A stretch of DNA of 64,000 nucleotides from Apostichopus japonicus (GCF_037975245.1 NC_092565.1:16461499-16525498); one strand, 5' to 3'; numbered from the stretch's first letter, positions 12,957 to 26,749 are shown. A program made the numbers and translations. The notes: a model not told the origin generated them from the letters alone.

Positions 12957-15900
12957 GTAAGGTTTATTTAATAATGCGCTCTCTGATTTTAAAAATGTAG
13001 CCAAAACACTTAATCGTGGAATGGTATCGGGGAGTGGGGAGACAAGTGCGACTGGCAATTTCTTTCTATAATAAGATATAAAATAGAAATAAAGACGAAC
13101 AAAAGCTATATTGTAAGTACTTACCGACGTTTATACGCGGTCATCCGTTGTTTTATGTAGTACTTGTACTTGTACTAAGTATAGTTTTTAAATGGAGTAA
13201 TTCACATGTTGTTTAGTTATTTATTTACTCATTTCAACTTTATTTTGCCAGAGAGGGTTACTCGGTTTGTCGAGACTTATCTCCCACGAGGCCCTATTAA
13301 ATAAAGTTGTTCAAAACATATTGGTGTAAAATGCAATAATAAGTCTGAATGTAAAAAAAAACAAGATGTAAAAAGATCATAAAAGATAGATATACTAAAT
13401 GTAAACGAAAAAAAAATGCCCAATTTAAAACTCTGAATGGAAGCACCAACATGTAAACTGAACATAAAACTAATTTAATAGATAGATAACGGTAAACGGA
13501 TAAATTGATCCCCAATGAAAAACATATACATATAAAATAGGTTAGATGTTACAAAGCTAAATATCATAAACTTAAGAATTTTTCAAAAAATTGTAAGATC
13601 TGTAGAACATTTGCATAAATTAACATAAATATACAATTTCTTTCACAAATCTTTAAAACTGCTAAATTTGTGTGCATTTCTGTCAAATGGAGGCAACTCA
13701 TTCCATTCTTTTGTAGCAATACATGAAACTCTTTTCTAATGTATTTCGGTCCTCTTGACGTCACAGACCGTAGAGCATAATTGTGGCCATTTCATATGGC
13801 GGTATACATCTCATTCATATAATTGGGTGCTAATCCGTTAGGAGATTTAAATACAATAATTAATCGTTCATATATTGAATGTACATCAAAAGAACATTAA
13901 AATGGTCACATTATCTTGCGTGATAAGTTGCGCTTAATGTAATTATAGCAGCACTTTTTTGCAGCTTAGTTATCGTATTAATATATCCCTGATTACATGA
14001 TCCCGATAAAAGATTGCAGTAATCGAGGTACGGAAGAGTGTATCCATTATAATATAAAACTCAAGTTGGCACACCAGTATATTGCTTCATTAGAAGGCCA
14101 ACCTGGTGCTGACAGTCTTACACACATAATCCATTTGTTCTTGCCAGGATAGTTTCATAATATCCTGATGCTGACGGTCTTATATACATAATCTATTTGG
14201 TCTTGTCAGGATAGGTTCAAATCTATCCTGATGCTGAGGGTCTTATATACATAAACTATTTGGTCTTGTCAGGATAGGTTCATACCTATCCTGGTGCTGA
14301 CGGTTTTACACAAATCTATTTGGTCTTGTCAGGATAGGTTCATATCTATCCTGGTGCTGACGGTCTCACACACATAATCTATTTGGTCTTGTCAGGATAG
14401 GTTCATACCTATCCTGATGCTGACGGTCTTACATACATAAGCTATTTGGTCTTGTCAGGACAGGTTCATATCTATCCTGATGCTGACGGTTTACACTCAT
14501 AATCTATTTGTTCTTGCCAGGATAGGTTCATACCTATCCTGATGCTGAGGGTGTTACACACATCATCTGTTTGGTCTTGCCAGGATAGTTCATATCTATC
14601 CTGGTGCTGACGGTCTTATATACATAATCTATTTGGTCTTGTCAGGATAGGTTCATACCTATCCTGATGCTGACGGTCTTACATACATAATCTATTTGGT
14701 CTTGTCAGGACAGGTTCATACCTATCCTGATGCTGACGGTCTTACATACATAATCTATTTGGTCTTGTCAGGATAGGTTCATACCTATCCTGATGCTGAC
14801 GGTCTTACATACATAATCTATTTGGTCTTGTCAGGCTAGGTTCATACCTATCCTGGTGCTGACGGTCTTACATACATAATCTATTTGTTCTTGTCAGGAT
14901 CCTGATGCTGACGGTATTACATACATAATCTATTTGGTCTTGCCAGGATAGGTTCATACTTATCCTGGTGCTGACGGTATTACACACATAATCTATTTGA
15001 TCTTGCCAGGATAGGTTTATACCTATCCTGGTGCTGAGGGTGTTACACACATAATCTGTTTGGTCTTGCCAGGATAGTTCATATCTATCCTGACACCTCA
15101 GAGCCTTTTACATTTTACATTTGCAAGTTGATTTACATTCATATGCACTTAGAAGGTCAGTATTTGTTAATGTACGTTACCTTTGTCTTGAAAAGACTAC
15201 AGCATTTAGTTTCGTCTATATTTATTACCATCATATTATTACTACATCTATATTCGTATATCTTCAGTTTAATTTGTGTAAAAATTATGAGATAAGTCCG
15301 TTATGGTTTTCCCCACTAACATGGAAAAGTTGTATACGTCTCCATACACATTAGCGTTGCAGTGTGATCGACATAAATCAAAGTGATTAATTTAGAGTAA
15401 AAAACGGTAATGGACCAACAATAGATCCCTGCAGTGGCACACCGCTTTGCATGGTCATGCAGGTTGAATGAACCCCATTATAACAAAGACGCTTTGAATT
15501 ATATCACACAGGTAAGACTTTAACCGTTCAAAACAATCTTTGGAGCATTGATATATACTTAGTATTTTTTACAATATAGTAGCATGGATGACTAATCAAA
15601 CGCCTATACGTAAATCTATTAGAATTGACTTACCATAAGTCCTTTTTCTACATCCAACCGTCTATCAATAACTAATAATGCTGTCTCACACGAATGCATT
15701 GCCATGAATCCAGATTGTGCTACTCGTGGTAAATTAAACTTTTCAACCTATTCGTGAAGAGATCCATATACAGGGGTGTAGGAGCCGGGGGGCGGGGCAC
15801 TGGGGGAAAGTGCCCTCATTTTTTTCCAAAATAGCAAATGTGCCCTACTGACAAATAAAATGCGCCCCTTTGATGAAGAACTGTCTTTTGGATATCTGAA

Positions 15901-18900
15901 GCCTTTGTTATTTTAATATTTTTTTAAATTATTTCTTTTGAGTCTGTAGATGCTATTTCTAAAATAGCATCCCATATCTTGCTGTAGCACGGTTAACAAT
16001 AAACAATCTCAATAAATAGTATTGATAGCATACTAACACATCATATATATTTAAGTGATATGGCCGGTGTGTATCAGTTTATAGTATAACGAGTGGTGGT
16101 TGTGGAATGAGGAAGTGCCCCTCTGATGTTGTGACCCCCACTTTTTGGAAGTTTCCTACCCCATGTCGATGTACATTTTTGTCCAAGGTCTTTTTGAAAC
16201 TACGGTTATCACTGATATTGGTCTATAATTCCACACGTCTAGTTTCGACCCATTGTCGTAGGTAGGTATCACTTTTGCCACCGTCCATCTGGACGCCGGG
16301 AAAACATATAAGTTGCCCACTTTTTTTAACATGTTAGCGCTGATTTTATCGGTACCCGTAGCTGTTGAATTATCAAGATGCTGTAGATACCTAATAACAA
16401 ATTCATGTGATAATTTAGGAATATTTAACAGAAATCCATTTGAAATCTCTGACAATACATATTGCTTTAACGTTTCCATACTTTTGTTTTCCTGTGAATT
16501 CTGGCTTGTCGCAAATTTGTTTGCTACAGATGTAAAAAGAAAAGAAAATAATTTGCGATATCGATATCGTTATTGATATCTGTATCAAGTACCTGTAAGA
16601 TAGATGTAGCCCAACATTGTCACGTGTTCCCCATTGATTGTACATTTCTCAAAGCTTGCCAGATATATATTTCCATTATTCTTTAAGATTTCATTTTTAC
16701 AACGGGTCTGTTTGGCAAGTCTGTGTTGCATTGTTTGTAGCTATTTTGACGATGGATATACTGTATGGGCTGGGTTAATAAGAACATTTCTTAGCACTTA
16801 ACAGGCGCGTATCCAGGATTTTCTAACCCGGGGGGCCCGAATTACTATCTAAGCGGAGCGCCACCATCGGCTGTCGCACAGCGTACAAGAAAATTTCTGA
16901 TTTTGATACCACCCAGATCACCGGAATGGCACTTCTCAGGCTTGAAAATAGCCAACCAGATGTACACTTTTTGCCTGAGAACCAAGTATTTCCCAATAGT
17001 TTTTTTCCATCCATAACCTTTTTGAAGATTGTCACCAGTCACAAAACATGTTTGACCTCATCGCATCTCCCGTGGATCATTGCTTTTGTCTAGGTGATTC
17101 TACGTCGCGGCACACAATATACGTCAGCCCCACATTTCAAGGTTTTAAGCCCATTGTTTGTTCAGAATTTGAAAATTCACGTTTCTCGTGAATAAACTCA
17201 CCTCAAAACATACCCATAACGTTGCACAAAATTTCATCTATGGACAAACAATATAGAAAAACCTCCTTCAACCCCTAACAGACCGGTCAAAATTGCACGA
17301 GTAGAGGGAAGTGCTGTGATGAAGAATGTTGGTCAGAAATTTTCGAAAATTCAGACACAGTTAATTTCTTGGTGTACAAATATTAAAACCTCTTATAACG
17401 GCCATTATAAACCTTCACACAAAACCTTAACACACATAGGCTTAGGAGGCGAAGGGTGGGGGTGGGGGCTGCAGCCCCTAATTCGCCATTACTAATGTAA
17501 AAGAGAGTTTTGACCAACGGCCGCGGAAGCACTTTTAATCTGGGGGGGGGGAGGGGGTGGGCACCGACACCAAAGGGCACTTTGCAGAAATTCGATTGGA
17601 CTGATGCAGCCTTATATTTAGTACCCTTTATAACTCTTATTGTATTATCTTATTTGCGAATACACATCACTCCATCAACGCCCCCCATCCCCTCAAGGAA
17701 AATGTGCATACTAGCACTACAATATCCAATGTGTAAATTGGGAAACAAGGAACAAGTTTTCTTTTGAGACAAAATGAGGTGAAATCATGCTAGTTGCTAA
17801 TGTAGGAATCTTCCGAATTTGAGTTTATTTCTTGTTAATATCTTAACACATTTTTTCCATTCGAAGTAGCTTTGAGTTTGACCCACAGAAATTCATCAAA
17901 AGTCAAGGGCGTAGCTAGGATTTGCAAAGTATATGCACGACTATCTGAGCGGAGCGCCACCATCGGTTGGCGCGGAGCGTGCAATAAAAGTTTTGGTTTT
18001 ACAAACCCCTCAGATGGCCGGAAACGGCCCTTCCCGAGTGTTCATTCTGGTTCCCTGGCCTCTTGCTAACTTGAGACACCTCAATTTTTACATAGAAAAA
18101 GGGCACATTTTTAACCTGAGGAAAAGTGGAGGGGGGGGGGGCACGTGCCCCTGTGCCCCCCGGTTCCGCCGCCCTTGTTTTTTTTGCGAAATTTTTGGCT
18201 ATTTTGTTCGGGCAAGTCGGACAATTTTGAGGCTGTTCATCCTGTAACGCCATTTTCATGCTCACTGATATGATGTGATATCTACTGTTTGCTTTACAAA
18301 TTTAAACAGGCTCGTAGCGAGGAATTTGCCAAGGGAGGGGCGAAGCCTGTAGGCAAATTATCTAAGCGTAGCGCCACCATAAGTTTGCGCGAAGCGTAAA
18401 AGAAAATTTTGTCCGAAAATGCCTCCCAGATCGCTGGAAATGGCACTTCCCACCACCATTTGTTGGCGCGAAGCGTACAAGCAAATTTTGGCCGAAAATG
18501 GAAATGGCACTTCCCAGGCCTTGTAAGTTGCATCTAAGCACTTTCTATTTTATTTTTGAAATTACAAGCGATATCATAAAAAATAATGCTGAAGGGGGGG
18601 GGGGGGTCGCCCCTTCCCGAAATGCGTCATGTTCGAGTTCGAGACCAGCCACAGTTGGTTTCATAGCACAATTCTACAATTGTTTAAGACGTATATAAAC
18701 ACACACGCGTTATGACAGACCATATATAGTATATATATATAGATCATGAGTGAGAGAGGAAAAATGGAAACGTCAAAAATGGAGTTGTCGATGTAAGGGG
18801 TAGGGTGAGGCACACGCCACTTCCGAAATCCTTGATCCGTCACTGGCTACCCTGTGTATGTAATAGGGATCAGCGCTGTAACGATGTCACTGTTCCTCTT

Positions 18901-19663
18901 TCTCTTCCCGGTGTCTTGGCGTGTTCTAGCTTCTACTCTCTCCTTTTCTTCTTTTTTTTTCTCTTTCTTCTTTTTCGTTTCCCTTCCTTCCTCTCACCTC
19001 CTCTTTTTTCCTTCTCTTTTTTTTTCTCTCCTCTCTTTCTTACCCGGGGGGCGCGCGCCCCCAACGCCCCCCTGGATACGCGCCTGCTTAATGTTCGTTG
19101 TAGAAACGAAGGAATTCAAACATGTCTTGAGGCGTTAACATTAAATGTTGATATATAACATTATTGCATTTTATTTTTTTTGTAAATGTTTTATGATTTA
19201 CAGCTTGTTCTCATACATACATGTCAAGGAATCACTGAGCTAGTTGGATGTCTGTGTTAATGTGTTACTTAAAATTCTTGTAAAGTTTTGAGCTAAATTT
19301 CAACATGATCTAGTCTCACTATCATTTTTGATACTTTTGCAACTTAGGCAGAAGGAAACTTTAAGATGTCAGTGGCATACATTTATGTACTTGTGATCAG
19401 AGGTTTATAAACCTGACAACTCACCATGTCCAGCATATACGAGCTTTAGAATATACAATTTTACAACAGGGAGTGAAAAATTGTGGCCAAATGCAGATGA
19501 TCCAGTCATCACGATTGGAACACCAGACAAAACTTAATCCGTCTGTGAGACATCTAATGTAATGATCATTTTTTCACTTGTTCTTTTGTAAATTAATTTA
19601 CTTTCTTTGTAAAGCGCCTTGAGCAGTGACTTTTGGTTACTGATTTGGCGCTATATAAGTCTC

Positions 19664-19702
<39 letters not shown>

Positions 19703-22700
19703 CCAGCGTAAAGCTGGATAACTTTGCAGATAATACAAAACTTTACCAGCAATTCTTGTTATCAACACTGTTGTTATTATGGCATCGTCTATACCCGCGC
19801 TGTATCATACTTTGCTTTCAGTGTGAGTTTGCATGCTGTGTCATCTGCTGAAAGATATATACGGGCGATTGAATACTCAAAGAGTATCATATCCATAAGA
19901 TCCACTTCTGATTCGCTTCGTATGGGACTCTGTGTAGTTTTGCTAATGAATGCTCTACATCAGCTCTCCACGTACAAATGGTGGAACATTTCCATGACTG
20001 ACATTAAATATGTTTGATTAAAATAAAAACCTACTCCAAAAGTATATGTATATAGTAGCTTAATATATCACCTCAACTTTCATTGCGACACGTACCCAGC
20101 GTGACTAAGTACAGTACCGTGAATGCATGGTGTATAGCCGTGTCAAATGTAACTGCTATTTTAAACTCACAAAAGATACGTGTTGATCTCATAAACTTGA
20201 ACTTCCTCAAAACGGAATTCCCTTATCTGGAAACGTGTTCTCTAAAAGTCAGTATTGCGTACTTTGTCTAGATTGAGATTGTTGTTCCTTCTTGTACCAT
20301 GTTCATTAATTCTATACTTCTTTCAATGTGGGGTCTTTTCCCCGCTTTTGCACTTCCCATTTGACTTTATCACGCTTTGTCTTTTGTATCTGAACCTGTT
20401 ACTTTCCCTTGAACCCGAATAGTACGGTCGGCATCACATGATATGGCAAGCCATCAGTCTCAAACCGTGCAGGAATCGACATATACCGATTTAAATCGAC
20501 ATATACCAATTTATTAAACTGGAATAAGTCGATTTAAATCGGTAAAAGTCAATTTTAAGCTGCTGGAAACTGGTTTAAGTCGAAGGAAATTGGTATATGT
20601 CGATTTAAATCGGTATACGTCGATTCCCCACGATTTAAGACTGATGGCCCGCCATAGCAGCCCTCCTCTCACTACATGTCAAGTTGCTTTGCTGCAGCTA
20701 AAACCTTTGTCAGCCTAACGAGGGCGAATATCTCAGTCTATGATAACAACTGAGACATTTGTACCACTATTCAGCCCTGCAGGTTACTTCATATGCTTTA
20801 CAGACCAAGCACTTTAACTGTCGAGGCTGACTTTATCAGTCAGGTGCGTATCCGGGGGGGCGTTGGGGGCGGGCGCCCCCCGGGTAAGGAAAAGAGGAGA
20901 GAAAAAAAGAGAAGAAAAAGGGAAAAGGAGGGGGGAAAAAGAAAAGGAGGAGAGGAAGGAAGGGAAAAGAAAAAGAAAAAGAGAGAAAAATGAGAAAAGG
21001 AGGGAGTAGAAGATAGCCAAGACCTCGGGAAGAGAAAGAGGAACAGTCATAGTTAAAGCGATGATCCCTATTATATACACAGGGTAGCCAGTGACAGATC
21101 AAGGATTACGGAGCGGGTGTGCGCCTCACCCTACCCCTTACACCGACAACTCCATTTTTGACGTTTCCATATTTCCTCCCTCACTAATGTATCTATATAA
21201 ATACTATATATGGTCTATCATAACGCGCGTGTGTGTATGGACGCCTTAAACAATTGTACGATTGTGCAATATGGAACCAACTGTGGCTGATCTTGAACTC
21301 GACCGAGTCGTCGGGGAACATGACGCATTTCGGGAAGGGGGCGACGGCCCCGAGCAAATTTTCTTTATGACATCGCTAGTAATTTCAAAATAGACAATGC
21401 TTAGATGCAACTTACAAGGCCTGAGAAGTGTCATTTCCAGCGATCTGGGAGGCATTTTCGGCCAAAATTTTTATTGTACGCTTCGCGCCAACTCATGGTG
21501 GCGCTTCGCTTAGATAGTTTGCCTACCGGCTTCGCCCCTCCCTTGGCAATTACTCGCTACACGCCTGTTCGAGTTTGTAAAGCAAAGAGCAGATATAACA
21601 TCGTATCAGTGAGCATTGAAATGCATGTTCCACGATGAACAGTCTCAAAAACTGTCTATGTGTATCAGGGGCGGATGCAGGATTTTTGACAGGGGGGGGG
21701 GTCTGACTGGTCCAGCCGCGCCTGATCGAAAGACTATCTAAGCGGAGCGCCACCATCGGTTAGCGCGGAGCGTACCAGAAAATTTTGGGTTTTACAAACC
21801 CCCCCAGATGGCCGGAAACGGCACTTCCCGAGTATTCTAAGCTGCATGTACCTAGCCTGAAAATATGGATCTCATGTCTGCACTTTCTCAATTGATGAGA
21901 AAAAAACAATCTATGAAATATGGTAATACATATCAGATGAGTTGAGATGATACAAAAATCATAATGCCTTTAACCACCAATCCCCCTCCCGTTCCGTCAC
22001 CACTGTTTGATGCAGGGCCGGATCCAGGATTCTGGAAGGGTGAGGGGTTTGGCCTCCAGTGATCCTAGGGTCTAAGGGGAGTGGGTTTCCCTCTATCCAT
22101 TGTGAAATTCTTGGATACTTAAGTACAACAGGGAACCCCCTTCAATTTAGCCATTCAAAGCACCTACAAAAACTCACTCGAAATGTATCTGCATCAGTAC
22201 GAGTTAGCTAGTTTTATTGATGATCTATTCATGGTAGATTGGAGAGAACAAACGCCGTGGATGTTTCTCAATGAACTTTCGGACCACTTCGTCAGTGTCG
22301 ATAGGAGTGTTATAATACGTGTTCATGAGAACAAGAGCTGTGAGACGTTCCTTGCCCATTGTTGATCGGAGAACAGTTTTATGCCTTCTCACCGCAGAAA
22401 ACGATCTCTCATGAAGAATTCGTCGGCGCATCCTATGCAGCCTACCGCTCTGCCACCTCACCGCCCAAAACAATTCGAACACCACCTCAATTTTGAAACT
22501 TTTCGGTCTGAAAATTGAGATTTTTAGGCATTTTTTGCACGTGTAGCACGCGTGCACACTATAGTTCATTTGACGGAAAAGACACACCTGGCTGACTTGT
22601 AAGGATAACCGCCCTTCTGACGTCCTACATGTTTAAAGTTGGCGTTTACTTTAATTATTTTTTCTCTCTCTCTTTTTTTCTCTCTTTTTTTTTCTCTTTT

Positions 22701-25700
22701 TTTTTTCTCTTTTTTTTTTCTCTCTTTTTTTTTTGGCCAAGAGCAGGGGGTCCGGACCCCCTGGACCCCCCCTGGATCCGCGCCTGTGTATAGTCAAAGG
22801 CGTAGGAGCCCAATTTGATTTGGGGGCTGTAACGAAAAAAAAAAGGTCAACATTTTTCGCGCGCAAAGCGCGCGCTCAATACATCGATGCCAATATCATA
22901 CAAGCAAGCATCGGTCATTACATTGCGTGGCATCGTGTACCGAACGGTCCGTGAAAGTTACACAGTATACCCGCCGGATGCTAATGTAAACAACCAATGT
23001 CTTATGTAGATGGAGAAAAAGCATACAGATCCATTTATGTCAAAACTCTCTTTTACAGTAGTAATGTCGGTCAAGCTTACAACTTTATTTTAATTACCAA
23101 GGAGATCATTTTTAAGCTATTCATTGCTATTTATTTTTCTTTAAGTAGGTGCCCGCCCGAAGAAAATGGGAAAAATTTGGTTGCGGGGGAGGGGGGGGGG
23201 GCACTCCTACGGGACCTACGCCTATGTGTGTAGTGTTCGGTTTCGATATACCTGATATCGGAAATATCTGCTATTTTTCATTTCCTTCAACCAAGTTTTA
23301 TAATAGCCATTTATAAGAGGTTTTAATATTTCTACACCAATAAATTAACTGTGTCTGAATTTTCAAAAAATTTCCTGACAAACATTCTTCATCATACTTT
23401 TCTCTACTCGTGCAATTTTGACCTGTCTTTTAGGGGTTCAAGGAGGTTTTTTCTATATTGGTTGTCCATAGATTGAATTTTGTGCAACATTATGGGTATG
23501 TTTTGAAGTGATTTTATTCACGAGAAATGTGAATTTTCAAATTCTCAACAAATAATGGGCTAAAAACCTTGAAAAGTTTGGCTTTCGGACATTGTGGGCC
23601 GTGACGTAGAATCACCTACAAAGGCAATGATCCATAGGACATGCAATGAGGTCGAACATGATGTGACTGGTGACAATCTTCAAAAGGTTATGGATGGGGG
23701 AAAAAACTTGGGAAATACTTGGTTCTCAGGCAAAAGTGTACATCTGGTTGCTCATTTTCAAGCCCGAGAAGTGCCATTTCCGGTGATCTGGGGGGTATCA
23801 AAACCAGAAATTTTCTTGTACGCTCCGCGCCAACCGATGGTGGCGCTCCGCTTAGATAGTAATTCGCGCCCCCCGGGTTAGAAAGTCCTGGATACGCGCC
23901 TGATCAGTAACGTTTCTCAAAGTGTGTGTACTTTAATGCCTTTCCCAATGTGGGTATTTGTTCTCACGCTTGTTGCTACAATGTTAGGGTTTATTACTTT
24001 TGCAACAATCCGGCTTGAATAGTTGTCTTCATCGCTATTTTTCTTGTATATTATGCAGAATGACTTCACGAATAACACGATATCAATCCATGTTGGATCA
24101 ACTTTATATAAAGGTCGCTATGTAGCTTTTTCTTGTTTTTACTTTTTACTATAACGTTAACATTCATAGCAGCCTCTCAACTAAGATAATATACTATCTT
24201 TACACAGGGTTTAGAAGCTTTTGTCGTGAATGGACTGTTATACTTGTTAACAAGATTCAAATGCTGCATGCATTCTTGGCTGCTTTTATAGTGAGTCCAT
24301 ATACTGGTAATCGTATTCTAGCAAATTAGTTACTTTAACTACTACTGTTGTCTCGTACTACAAGTCTGAATGTGTTGTTCGCAGGCGCGTAGCCGGGGGG
24401 GGGGGGGGGTCGAAGGGGGCGACCGCCCCCCTTGAGCATATTTGTTTGAATGTTTTTATGATATCGCTAGTAATTTCAAGCTTTTAGATGGGAAGTGCCA
24501 TTTCCAGCGATCTGGGAGGCAGTTTGAGCCAATTTTTTTTTTTTTTTTTTTTACGCATACCGCCAACTTATGGTGGCGCTACGCTTAGATAGTTTTCAAT
24601 GCAGAATCTACGCGCCTGGTTGTTCGACATATTTCCCAAGTTGATGTCTGTGTTACTATTTATGAATTGATATCCATACAGATGTTCCAGCGTGTGGACC
24701 AACAGGTGTTTGTACTTGCTATGACAGTGAAGCTGATTGTGCGGATAAAGGTTTGGTTGCCTTGCCAAGAAACCTGTCATCCGACTTGCTTTACATGTAA
24801 GTGTGAGTACGTAATTACACGTGAGCATGTGACAAGATCTAGGCCTATATAACACCCGTAGGCTGGGATGTACGTTCAATGTTTCTTGGCTTCACCTCAT
24901 GTGATTGGACCACTGCAGCAAGGTGTTAATTAAAGTAATACCTTCGGAGGTGGGCTATATGATTTGGCCAATAAACACGTCGAATAAAATAACCCATGAT
25001 AGTGTCCGCCACGTCTCTAGGGCAATTTTTTCAGTCACGATAAGCGTTTGAATAAGAATTGTCTCATGATCATAACCCTCATTGCCAGCATTTTAATTTA
25101 TTCAACTCAACAGCCAATCAAATTGAACTTTTGTCGTTTATTATGGAGTAATCGACATTGTAATTTGTAGGCAGCCTAACTGTATATTTCTACTGATGTT
25201 TGTTTTTTTCCGATAAAATATACTGAAGGTAGTTTGTGTAAAGAAGTGCACGATCAAATGATATGTAAAAACTTCGAAATCCTGCCTACAACACTCACAT
25301 GGCTCAAGCAGAATAATGTGCTAGAATTGACCTTAGAAACCCATATCTTACTTAAGTCATTTCAAATTTCGAGTGTCTTAAGGCGTCTTCGTTCTTTTAC
25401 TCACGAGTTTGTGCATTTTTCTTTCTGTACAGAGACCTTTCAAGGAATGCAATTGAATGTGTTCCCACGGAATTTTTCGAACGATTTACCAATCTGAAAC
25501 AATTGTAAGTATTTTCTTTCTTATATTCAGGTTTCCAGGAGCATGACTGATACAGATTCTGGCCACACATAACTTGTATAGCAGTGTACAATGCAGTCAC
25601 TAGCTTTCAATATGTACCATGATTGCAACTGAAATTCTTTAATTTGTATAGATTACTTTCATTATAAGAAGAATACTGTTATTTTTCATTTTGTGTATGA

Positions 25701-26718
25701 TACATCAATTGATATATCACTTTATAAGAATATCTTGTTCTTCACTTATTTTTCCTTCACAGACAATTCAATAAGAATCATATTCGAAGATCATTTCACC
25801 TTCCGAAAAGTCTAGACACGCTGTGAGGAGAAAACGTTTGCAATACAACTAACTATTAAATATATTGATAGCTAAACATTTTAGAATACAGTTATTATTT
25901 TTTTAGTGTGTAAAATCTCAAATTTGGCCAGCTACTATTCGTGGTTCTTACGTTTTCTACTAAAAAACTATAGCAAAACATAAGTTTCTTATATTTTGCA
26001 AGAAAGTATAGCTGTCTTTGTATATCTTTACGTGTATATAAGTATTCGGACAAACAGCTACCACACTAGAAATATGAATGTGTATGTATGAATGTATTTT
26101 AGATCCTCCTGCAAGCAGGAACTCGCGAAGAAGCCTCATTGGCTTATCAAAGCCGCAAGCTGACCGAAGTCAATCCCTTACATTCATATTTAACGTCCAT
26201 GATTTTGAATTGTCAATTGACAACAACTCTATAACTGGACGACATACATTAATCTTGGAGTGACTCGAACCGGGGACCGTATGAGTTCCCGGTTATTTAA
26301 TATAAATATTTTAAAAAATCGACAAAAGTTGTTGGTACTTGAATCCGACATTACGAATTTCATTTCGGACACTGTACGTATATATAACTATAGAAAAGAG
26401 CAATACAATATAATGAAACAGTTTGATAAACCTGTGATTAAACCGTGTTTGTTATTTTAATTAATTATTATTTCTTATTTCATTGCAGTTACATTGAATA
26501 TAATCAACTCGAAGAAGTAAACAATTTCTTTATTCACTGCGATAACCTACAAACTGTGTAAGTCAATAGTGTATACCTAAACCTATATCTAACTTATAAT
26601 TAATATAACCAACTCATGATTGGAGACGGGTAAGTCCATGTACTCTGCCCACGTGATCTGCCCATATGATGTAACGTGTATCATTCTGTTGTTTCATCAT
26701 AGTAGATCATCAAATTTA

Positions 26719-26749
<31 letters not shown>

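Larger units (their letters stand above)
1..16330 (+). repeat. Segmental duplication, block A
   Basis: This block is repeated in the same orientation as block B from 47,143. Matching anchors are 1 with 47,143, 4,406 with 48,572, the first coding exon 12,860 with 52,513, and about 13,112 with 60,030. The aligned parts differ only at scattered bases. The larger differences are separate events: hAT material at 1,507-4,405 only in A, a 78-bp LINE tail at 996-1,073 only in A, a SINE and a 7.26-kb transposon only in B, and different minisatellite copy numbers. The left edge lies outside the window. The offset is about 47.1 kb on the left and 47.7 kb on the right. Confidence 0.93.
13208..16650 (-). 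pseudogene. CR1/L2-like LINE, antisense, split (block A)
   Basis: Minus-strand translation gives non-LTR RT blocks in order from 16,480 downward: NSTATGTDKISANMLKK, FPASRWTVAKVIPTYDNGS..DVWNYRPISV (about 16,200-16,330), then QSGFMA.HSCETALLVID (about 15,660-15,720) and GVPQGSIVGPL-like and DDTT sequence (about 15,330-15,440). A C-terminal EWNELP..D.N.HKFSSFK segment lies near 13,640-13,740. A hAT element (15,771-16,165) and 63-bp array 2 (about 14,098-15,094) interrupt it. The 3' end near 13,208 carries the tail also found at 996-1,073. Stops and frameshifts are many, so it is inactive. It lies in intron 1 of the receptor. Confidence 0.8.
16802..23902. repeat. Large imperfect inverted repeat made of nested hAT-like elements
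   Basis: The left edge CAGGCGCGTATCCAGG (16,802) and its complement at 23,887-23,902 begin arms that stay complementary for about 600 bp: the gtgact..gtcaccag region near 17,030 pairs with 23,660, and 'ttaatttcttggtgta' near 17,360 with about 23,335. Further inside, 18,215-19,086 pairs with 20,841-21,655. The 1.75-kb centre is single copy except for a palindromic MITE. The outer 8-bp flanks (gcacttaa, atcagtaa) do not match, so I do not claim a single insertion. Confidence 0.7.

Noticed and set aside
18854-19158. Serine/phenylalanine-rich open frames over polypyrimidine DNA
   Set aside because: They are low-complexity translations of a CT-rich tract inside a hAT-like element. The same applies to 20,793-21,102 and 22,651-22,866.
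16802-23902. A single 7.1-kb hAT insertion
   Set aside because: The ends match, but the flanking octamers (gcacttaa and atcagtaa) do not, so two related ends from different insertions are as likely.
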